64,000 nt of DNA from Anaerobacillus sp. CMMVII (lineage in GTDB: Bacteria > Bacillota > Bacilli > Bacillales > Anaerobacillaceae): assembly GCF_025377685.1 (NCBI RefSeq), contig NZ_JACEHK010000017.1, forward strand, positions 62,001-126,000, given 5' to 3'. A program made the position numbers and the translations under genes. The notes beneath the pieces are model-generated. The model did no database searches and was not told the origin of the DNA. It saw only the letters and a list, made by a program, of their open reading frames with translations. Shown piece after piece: positions 58,334 to 64,000 of the stretch (position 1 is its first letter; every line of letters starts with the position of its first letter).

Positions 58334-58525
58334 GGTTGTTTTCGCAAAGGTTGTTGCTTTCGTAAAAATCCCAAAAGCCGGATTTTTACACAAAAAAACT
58401 AAGATTTCACAACTTATTTAGTAAGTAGTGCTCTTTTCTTACTCAATTTATTGAGTGATATCTTCATCTAAGGCATTTTTCCAATTATTTTACGTTAAAA
58501 AGCCACAATGTTTACGAAAAGAGCC
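58334..58525 (-). mobile_element. MITE-like element, copy 2
   Basis: The reverse of the element at 45061-45213, slightly longer. Ends GGTTGTTTTCGCAAAGGTTG (from 58334) and CAATGTTTACGAAAAGAGCC (to 58525). Shares AAAATCCCAAAAGCCGGATT and ACTTATTTAGTAAG with copy 1 in complement. It occupies the region upstream of the metal ATPase gene. Confidence 0.75.
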
Positions 58526-58632
58526 TTTCTAAAAGATAGCTTTTAGGTCGTAACCAAGCGAATGCTTGGTTCTTCACACGTTGTTTATTATCAAAAGACG
58601 ACCTAGAAGCAACAAACTTTGCGAAAACAGCC
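58526..58632. mobile_element. Second MITE-like end, probable nested or tandem insertion
   Basis: After copy 2 ends, AGGTCGTAACCAAGCGAATG and further sequence lead to another family end, ACAAACTTTGCGAAAACAGC (to 58631). This suggests an element inserted next to or inside another. An AGGTCGT/ACGACCT inverted pair (about 58551-58604) lies inside. Confidence 0.5.
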
Positions 58633-58779
58633 TTTTTTTTTCATCCAATTGAGAAGAACAATCAAAGTCATTACCCCTTAAAATGACGAAATGCTGCCAT
58701 CCATAAAGGACGACAGCAGTACCTGAAAATTTACATGTATTTTATTATATTCATCTTACCATATAAAAGATAATTTGTA

Positions 58780-58851
58780 ATTATGAATTATGAATTGTGT
58801 AGAAAGGAGAAGCTCCTCTGAAACAGCTTTCACCAATTCATAATTCATAAT
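58780..58851. repeat. Heptamer-arm palindrome, copy E
   Basis: ATTATGAATTATGAATTG (58780-58797) is the exact complement of CAATTCATAATTCATAAT (58834-58851): an 18-bp perfect stem. The centre differs from the other copies (GGAGAAGCTCC). It lies 15 bases from the stop of the cardiolipin synthase gene and may end its transcript. A GCTGCC/GGACGACAGC hairpin near 58690-58715 is also present in the gap. Confidence 0.85.
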
Positions 58852-58865
58852 TTGAATTCATAACT

Positions 58866-60059
58866 TTATAGAAGTGGCGCAAATACTGTAGCAATCTTTT
58901 CTTTACTTCTATGGAAGAAGGAGCGGTTTTTGAGCTGTTCAATCGTTAAGCGCTCTGAAATTGAAATGTCGTGTTCCATTACTTCAATCACATCTTTAAT
59001 AAATTCCTTGTTAAAGATGAGACAATTAATTTCATGATTAATATGGAAGCTACGGGGGTCGACATTAGCTGTGCCAATATCACATATTTTTTTATCGATG
59101 ATAATCGTTTTTGCGTGGTAAAAGCCACGGTAATACCGAAATACTTCACAACCTGCTTCGAGCAAAGGTTGAAAGTAAGGGAAGGATGCTTCTTTTACTA
59201 AGGGATGATCACCTTGTTTTGGAATGATTAATTTAACATCAACGCCCCGTTTCGCTGCGGCAATCAGCTCAGTCTTAATTTCCTTACCAGGAATAAAGTA
59301 CGGTGTTCCAATATAAATCGAATCCGTAGCTTCCTTAATAAAGTCAATAAACGATTCTTCAAGAAAAGCACCATCTGATGGGATGATTTTTAATTCGTGT
59401 AGTCCTTTAGCCAAAGGAGGATAGTATTGCTGTTGGGTGATTTTTTCTTTAGTAGCCACTGTCCAATCCTCTAAAAACTGTTCTTGCAGGTCCTGACAAC
59501 CGTCACCTTCAATTCGCAAATGAATATCACGCCAATCGCCAAACTTCGGATCTCTACCTAAGTATTCATCACCAACGTTGAAGCCACCAATATAACCAAT
59601 GTGACCATCTATAACGGTAATTTTTCGGTGGTTTCGGCGATTTAAGGTGAAAAATAGATAAGGGAACTTTGGAGGGTGAGAATGAGCAAAGGATACTCCA
59701 GCTTTTTTCAGCTCTCTTTGCATTTTTTTCGAGATGCTACAACCGACACGGTCGATGAGAAGTCTAACCTTTACACCCTCTTTTGCTTTTTCCTTTAAAG
59801 CCTTTAACACCTGTGTTCCAATATGGTCATCACGAAAGATATAGAAAAGCATATGGATATGATGCTCAGCATAGTTGATATCGGTAATCATTTTTTTATA
59901 CAAATCGTGCCCCGAAGTAAGAATTTCACATTGGCCATTGCGAATTTCTTGAACATACCTTTTTGCTTCTTGACGTTGCTTTTTTAAACCTAATCTAAAA
60001 TCTATCCAGAACCAAGTGATAAGTAGTAATATAATCGCTACTATCGTCATAAGTAACAT
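58866..60059 (-). CDS. clsB: Cardiolipin synthase-family phospholipase D protein (ClsB/YwjE)
   Basis: Forms cardiolipin or a related phospholipid at the membrane. 397 residues: one N-terminal membrane helix (3-22), then two PLD domains with HKD motifs NHRKITVIDGHIGYIGGFN (about 143-161) and YHAKTIIIDKKICDIGTANV (about 320-339). One helix fewer than ClsA-type enzymes, as in YwjE. Position next to fadF agrees with B. subtilis ywjE-ywjF. Divergent from fadF. Confidence 0.9.
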   Translation of the reverse strand: MLLMTIVAIILLLITWFWIDFRLGLKKQRQEAKRYVQEIRNGQCEILTSGHDLYKKMITDINYAEHHIHMLFYIFRDDHIGTQVLKALKEKAKEGVKVRLLIDRVGCSISKKMQRELKKAGVSFAHSHPPKFPYLFFTLNRRNHRKITVIDGHIGYIGGFNVGDEYLGRDPKFGDWRDIHLRIEGDGCQDLQEQFLEDWTVATKEKITQQQYYPPLAKGLHELKIIPSDGAFLEESFIDFIKEATDSIYIGTPYFIPGKEIKTELIAAAKRGVDVKLIIPKQGDHPLVKEASFPYFQPLLEAGCEVFRYYRGFYHAKTIIIDKKICDIGTANVDPRSFHINHEINCLIFNKEFIKDVIEVMEHDISISERLTIEQLKNRSFFHRSKEKIATVFAPLL

Positions 60060-60156
60060 AGAAGGCCTCCTTAATTTAAGGTTACAAATTAGTTTGTCCT
60101 AGTTTGCCAGGAATGTTGTATAAAGGAGAGTAAAAAATTTTTAAAAAATAATCGAC

Positions 60157-60191
60157 TGAATGCTCATTCACAAAAACTTTTATGTTATAAT
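60157..60191 (+). promoter_or_regulatory. fadF promoter with FadR-like palindrome
   Basis: TGAATGCTCATTCA (60157-60170) is a perfect palindrome and lies over the -35 zone; TATAAT is at 60186-60191. fadF belongs to the FadR regulon in B. subtilis. A similar palindrome lies at the fadH-like operon (41709-41722). Spacing between half sites is shorter than the consensus I remember. Confidence 0.65.
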
Positions 60192-60251
60192 AGTAATTAA
60201 ATTTAGTATTTTCTTAATATTCACTTACATACACTGAAGGGGGTTGTTGGA

Positions 60252-62339
60252 ATGGATGCATTTGTATATGTCAACTGGGCTTTATTTTTAGTTGTAACTG
60301 GTTACGCTGGGTTTCTTTTTGTCACCTTGGTTAAAACTCGTTACGAATTTATTAAACTAGGAAAAAAAGCCGAATGGAACAAAACAACGAAGGAACGTAT
60401 TAATGAAGTTTTAGTGAATGTCTTTGGTCAAAAAAAACTAATGAAGGACAAAAAAAGTGGTCTCATTCATGTCATGCTTTTTTACGGATTTCTCCTTGTT
60501 CAGCTAGGAGCTATTGACTTAATTTGGAAAGGGCTTGCAACGGGCTCTCATTTTCCTTTAGGGCCACTTTATCCAATTTTTACATTCTTCCAAGAAATTG
60601 TCGTTTTAATGATTATTGTTGCCGTCGTTTGGGCTTTTCACCGTCGTTATGTAGAGAAGCTTGTTCGACTAAAGCGTAACTTTAAGTCAGGTCTTGTACT
60701 TATCTTTATTGGTGGATTAATGATTTCAAAATTACTTGCTAAAGGTATGGAAATTATCTGGCTTGAGAAGAGCATTTCTTGGGCAGAACCAGTTGCAGCA
60801 TCAATTGCCACAATTGCTGGTGGGATTGGAGCGACAGCAGCAGGGGTATTATTCTTCATATTCTGGTGGGCGCATTTATTATTCTTACTAACATTTTTAG
60901 TGTATATTCCACAATCAAAGCATGCCCATTTAATTGCTGGTCCTGCAAACGTTTACTTAGGTAGAACTCATAAGGTCGGTCAATTGGCTTCCATTAACTT
61001 CGAAGATGAAGACCAAGAAGTATTTGGTATCAATAAAATAGAAGATTTCAACCAAAAGCAATTATTAGATTTATATGCCTGTGTAGAGTGTGGTCGCTGT
61101 ACGAGTATGTGTCCTGCAGCTGGAACAGGAAAGCTCTTGTCACCAATGGATCTAATCGTTAAACTGCGTGATCATCTAACAGAAAAAGGTGCTGTTGTAA
61201 CCTCAAGAAAACCGTGGTTACCTGCGTTTGCCTTCAATAATACAAAAGCAAACCAATTAGCGATGCAAGGAGCAGGCGGACAGGAAGCTGCAGCTGGCTA
61301 CGATGTTGCGTTAATTGGTGATGTGATCACAGAAGAAGAAATTTGGGCATGTACAACATGTCGTAACTGTGAAGACCAATGTCCAGTTGCCAATGAGCAT
61401 GTTGATAAAATCATTGATTTACGCCGTTATTTAGTTTTAACAGAAGGAAAGCTCGACGCAGATGCTCAACGCGCAATCACGAATATTGAACGCCAAGGAA
61501 ATCCATGGGGGATTAACCGTAAAGAGCGTGAGAATTGGAAGGATATGCGTGAAGATATTAGAGTGCCAACAGTGAAAGAAATGGAGAAAGCCGGAGAAGA
61601 AATTGAGTACTTATTCTTCGTTGGTTCGATGGGCTCCTTTGACAACCGTAGTCAGAAGATCGCTCAATCATTTGCAAAAGTAATGAACGAGGCGGGAATT
61701 AAGTTTGCGATCCTCGGCAACAAAGAGAAAAATTCAGGCGATACACCACGCCGTATTGGTAACGAATTTTTATTCCAAGAGCTTGTGACATCCAACATTG
61801 AATTGTTCCAAAAGCATAACGTCAAAAAGATCGTGACCATTGATCCACATACGTACAATACCTTTAAAAATGAATATCCGGAATTTGGTTTAGAGGCAGA
61901 GGTTTACCATCACACAGAAGTATTGGCAAAGTGGATTGAAGAAGGTCGAATCAAGCCTCAATACGAAGTGAACGAAACCATTACTTTCCACGATTCATGT
62001 TATTTAGGTCGTTACAATGAAGTTTATGAAGCGCCAAGAAACGTTTTACGAGCTATACCTGGCGTGAAGCTAGTTGAAATGGAGCGTAACCGTGAAAACG
62101 GAATGTGCTGTGGTGCAGGTGGCGGCTTAATGTGGATGGAAGAACATGTAGGCACAAGAGTAAATGTTGCCAGAACTGAACAAGCACTAGAAGTGAACCC
62201 AACTGTCATTAGCAGTGGCTGTCCATATTGCTTAACAATGCTGAGCGATGGAACAAAAGCCAAAGAAGTTGATGAAACCATTCAGACATTGGATGTAGTT
62301 GAAATTTTAGAAAAATCGTTATTTAAGTCTGCTATTTAA
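60252..62339 (+). CDS. fadF: FadF, membrane iron-sulfur electron carrier of fatty acid oxidation
   Basis: Likely passes electrons from acyl-CoA dehydrogenase via ETF to the quinone pool. 695 residues: about five membrane helices in the first 240 residues, two 4Fe-4S motifs (CVECGRCTSMCP at about 277 and CTTCRNCEDQCP at about 367), and a C-terminal CCG-type heterodisulfide reductase part (SCYLGR at about 582, MCCGAGGG at about 618, GCPYC at about 657). GGGGG precedes the ATG. In B. subtilis the next gene is acdA; here a thiolase follows after a 534-bp gap full of repeats. Confidence 0.92.
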   Translation: MDAFVYVNWALFLVVTGYAGFLFVTLVKTRYEFIKLGKKAEWNKTTKERINEVLVNVFGQKKLMKDKKSGLIHVMLFYGFLLVQLGAIDLIWKGLATGSHFPLGPLYPIFTFFQEIVVLMIIVAVVWAFHRRYVEKLVRLKRNFKSGLVLIFIGGLMISKLLAKGMEIIWLEKSISWAEPVAASIATIAGGIGATAAGVLFFIFWWAHLLFLLTFLVYIPQSKHAHLIAGPANVYLGRTHKVGQLASINFEDEDQEVFGINKIEDFNQKQLLDLYACVECGRCTSMCPAAGTGKLLSPMDLIVKLRDHLTEKGAVVTSRKPWLPAFAFNNTKANQLAMQGAGGQEAAAGYDVALIGDVITEEEIWACTTCRNCEDQCPVANEHVDKIIDLRRYLVLTEGKLDADAQRAITNIERQGNPWGINRKERENWKDMREDIRVPTVKEMEKAGEEIEYLFFVGSMGSFDNRSQKIAQSFAKVMNEAGIKFAILGNKEKNSGDTPRRIGNEFLFQELVTSNIELFQKHNVKKIVTIDPHTYNTFKNEYPEFGLEAEVYHHTEVLAKWIEEGRIKPQYEVNETITFHDSCYLGRYNEVYEAPRNVLRAIPGVKLVEMERNRENGMCCGAGGGLMWMEEHVGTRVNVARTEQALEVNPTVISSGCPYCLTMLSDGTKAKEVDETIQTLDVVEILEKSLFKSAI

Positions 62340-62403
62340 TGAATTTCATCATTCATTATTTTCGCAACTACAGTTAGCTCGGTTAAGGTAATTATGAAAT
62401 TCA
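62340..62403. repeat. Element with TGAATTTCAT / ATGAAATTCA ends, reversed copy
   Basis: TGAATTTCAT (62340-62349) starts right after the fadF stop and ATGAAATTCA ends at 62403. It is the reverse of 15026-15094. It may end the fadF transcript. Confidence 0.65.
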
Positions 62404-62505
62404 CTCGACTAGATAAGAAATAAAAAACTTTTAAAGAAAATAATAGAAAGAAAATTAAAAATATTGTAAAATTAGGAAAGAAAACAATTTTGTGTGAGTA
62501 AAATG

Positions 62506-62532
62506 TGGTGTGCCTGACCAATAGGCACACCA
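62506..62532. terminator. Hairpin after fadF
   Basis: TGGTGTGCCT (62506-62515) and AGGCACACCA (62523-62532) form a 10-bp stem. No T-run follows on the plus strand, so its terminator function is uncertain. Confidence 0.45.
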
Positions 62533-62633
62533 CCAACCTAAATTTATCTGTGAAAAATAGGCTCCCCTACAGTTTAGGAGGAAAGTTGTTTTTTCTAGAA
62601 AGATAATCATGTATAACCGTTTTTAGTAGTTAA

Positions 62634-62810
62634 TGTCGAGCTCTAGCGCCTAGCCCCTCGAGGTCAAAAACACGTGTTCACTTAAATGCTGCCTCTGTGG
62701 TCCAGTGGGTCCTCGAGGCAAAGCTGCATGAAGTAACTCTAGAAGTAACACATGTTGTGAACGAGGTCAGTAGCTTTTGTCGGGGCTAAGCAAGGCGTTT
62801 GCGCTTTTCT
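62634..62810. repeat. 177-bp imperfect inverted-repeat element upstream of the thiolase
   Basis: Starts GTCGAGCTCTAGCGCCTAGC and ends GGGGCTAAGCAAGGCGTTTG followed by CGCTTTTC; the ends can pair. CCTCGAGG occurs twice inside (62656-62663 and 62711-62718) and AACACGTGTTCAC has a partial complement near 62749. I recall similar intergenic elements as common in Bacillus, but cannot name them. GAAAAGCGCAAAGCGCC at 16785 may be a fragment of the same family. Confidence 0.6.
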
Positions 62811-62873
62811 TTATGCCGAACACCTGAGCGAGCGTTCAATCGAAGTAACTCATTTTTAAAGGAGGAAGTTGAG

Positions 62874-64000
62874 ATGACAAGAACAGTAATCGTAAGCGGA
62901 GCTAGAACACCATTCGGGAAATTTGGAGGAAGTTTTAATAACTTAAAGGCTGTAGAACTTGGTGGTATTGCCATTAAAGAAGCTTTGGTAAGAGGAAATG
63001 TAAACGCTTCAGAAGTTGACGAGTGTATCTTAGGGATGGTCCTACAAGGAGGCCAAGGTCAAATTCCGTCACGCCAAGCTGCGAGTCTCGGTGGCTTACC
63101 TTATAGTGTCCCAACAGAAACGATTAATAAAGTTTGTGCCTCTGGAATGAGAAGTATTACTCTGGGTGACCAACTGATTCGAGCAAAAGACGCAGAAGTC
63201 GTTGTCGCTGGTGGGATGGAATCGATGAGTCATGCCCCTTATTTTATGTCAAAGGCTCGCTTCGGTTTTCGTATGGGCGATGGCAAGGTTCATGATTTAA
63301 TGGTTCATGACGGGCTTACATGCTCATTCAAAGGTGTTCACATGGGTTCATATGGAAACGGAGTAGCAAAAGAACTAGAAATTACTCGTGAAGAGCAGGA
63401 TCAATGGGCTCTTCGCAGTCACCAAAAGGCAGTCGAAGCGATAAAAGCAGGAAGACTTTCCGATGAAATCGTTGCCGTCGAAGTACCAGTTCGAAAGGGT
63501 GATCCAATCGTTGTATCACAAGACGAATCACCAAGAGCAGATACCTCAATTGAAAGATTGTCTAAACTTGCCCCTGTCTTTGACTCTACAGGTTCAATTA
63601 CTGCTGGAAATGCCCCAGGAGTAAATGACGGTGCCTGTGCAGTCGTTCTGATGTCTGAAGAAAAAGCACAAGCAGAAGGAAAAGACGTCCTAGCAACAAT
63701 CATTGGTCATACATCCTTAGCAATTGAACCAGAAAATTTTCCGAAGACTCCAGGCTTGGTCATTAATAAATTGTTATCGAAAACAGGAAAATCAATCGAA
63801 GAGATCGATTTATTTGAAGTAAACGAAGCATTTGCAGCAGTTGCCCTTGCAAGTAATCGAATTTCAGGTCTTGACCCTGAAAAAGTAAACGTTAATGGTG
63901 GGGCAGTTGCTCTTGGTCACCCAATTGGTGCCAGTGGCGCAAGAATTGTTCTTACCTTAGCTTACGAATTAAAGCGTCGCGGTGGCGGTATCGGAATTGC
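62874..64000 (+). CDS. mmgA: Acetyl-CoA C-acetyltransferase (thiolase), 3' end beyond window
   Basis: Condenses two acetyl-CoA or cleaves 3-ketoacyl-CoA. The first 375 residues are visible. The acyl-accepting Cys88 is in [20 protein letters not shown] is present, and the base His349 is in [16 protein letters not shown]. The second active-site Cys would lie just past the window end. AGGAGG precedes the ATG. Closest to B. subtilis MmgA/YhfS-type thiolases. It follows fadF and fits the fatty acid breakdown setting. Confidence 0.93.
   Translation, partial: MTRTVIVSGARTPFGKFGGSFNNLKAVELGGIAIKEALVRGNVNASEVDECILGMVLQGGQGQIPSRQAASLGGLPYSVPTETINKVCASGMRSITLGDQLIRAKDAEVVVAGGMESMSHAPYFMSKARFGFRMGDGKVHDLMVHDGLTCSFKGVHMGSYGNGVAKELEITREEQDQWALRSHQKAVEAIKAGRLSDEIVAVEVPVRKGDPIVVSQDESPRADTSIERLSKLAPVFDSTGSITAGNAPGVNDGACAVVLMSEEKAQAEGKDVLATIIGHTSLAIEPENFPKTPGLVINKLLSKTGKSIEEIDLFEVNEAFAAVALASNRISGLDPEKVNVNGGAVALGHPIGASGARIVLTLAYELKRRGGGIGI

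Noticed and set aside
1-64000. tRNA or rRNA genes
   Set aside because: No CCA-ended cloverleaf with a TTCRANNC loop and no rRNA-like sequence was noticed in any gap.

Overview
This window comes from a low-G+C, endospore-forming member of the Bacillaceae. The evidence is the spore germination pair cwlJ and gerQ, strong AGGAGG-type ribosome binding sites, frequent GTG and TTG starts, a T-box leader, and long stretches that follow the Bacillus subtilis order ung - ywdI - ywdK - gerQ - hemQ - pta - lipL - ywfO - ywgA - ywhB - ywhD - pbpG - speE - speB - ywiB - argS - clsB(ywjE) - fadF(ywjF). The genus cannot be fixed from sequence alone. All functional names rest on motifs and remembered family members; no database was searched.

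Layout. 1-1.4 kb: a secreted coiled-coil protein and a type I signal peptidase. 1.5-9.5 kb: a signalling block with a NarL-type two-component pair, a membrane protein with a degenerate HD-GYP domain, a tiny zinc-ribbon protein, a frameshifted membrane GGDEF protein and a large GAF-GAF-PAS-GGDEF-EAL protein, then a TPP enzyme. 11.3-21 kb: unknown-function pair, an L,D-transpeptidase with five C-terminal repeats, a thiamine-binding-type protein, glnS, tcyP, a histidinol phosphatase-like protein and a DAO-type oxidoreductase. 21.4-29.4 kb: cshA, pgmB, a PfkB sugar kinase, T-box-controlled glyS, and a chemoreceptor. 29.4-36.4 kb: Nudix, ung, ykwC-like, two sporulation-kinase-like histidine kinases (one frameshifted) and the ywdI-ywdK group. 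36.7-44.9 kb: gerQ, cwlJ, hemQ, a fatty-acid/enoate block (enoyl-CoA hydratase, frameshifted fadH-like reductase, TetR), pta, lipL. 45.3-56.2 kb: ywfO to argS, with pbpG and the polyamine genes speE-speB, then XapX and a hydrolase. 56.4-64 kb: a P1B-4 type metal ATPase, a cardiolipin synthase, fadF and a thiolase cut by the window edge.

The genes themselves are largely familiar. The unusual content is between them: the intergenic DNA carries at least six repeat families. These are (1) a 52-bp tandem array of about nine units between pta and lipL whose units keep a small hairpin through compensatory changes; (2) five imperfect palindromes built from heptamer arms around a GGCTTCG core; (3) MITE-like elements of 150-190 bp with about 24-bp terminal repeats; (4) GGTGTC(A/T)GACACC palindromes with a following GTGGAC hairpin; (5) a roughly 70-bp element ending in TGAATTTCAT / ATGAAATTCA; (6) a 177-bp element before the thiolase. 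A closed, structured RNA candidate lies between the glyS promoter and its T-box. Three genes carry single-base frameshifts, two of them in homopolymer runs, so sequencing error must be excluded before calling them pseudogenes.

Links between genes: FadR-like palindromes lie at the promoters of both the fadH-like/enoyl-CoA hydratase operon and fadF, suggesting joint control of fatty acid breakdown, possibly by the TetR protein encoded beside fadH or by another FadR. CwlJ and GerQ act together in spore cortex lysis. SpeE and SpeB form the spermidine route. PgmB and the PfkB kinase suggest sugar use.
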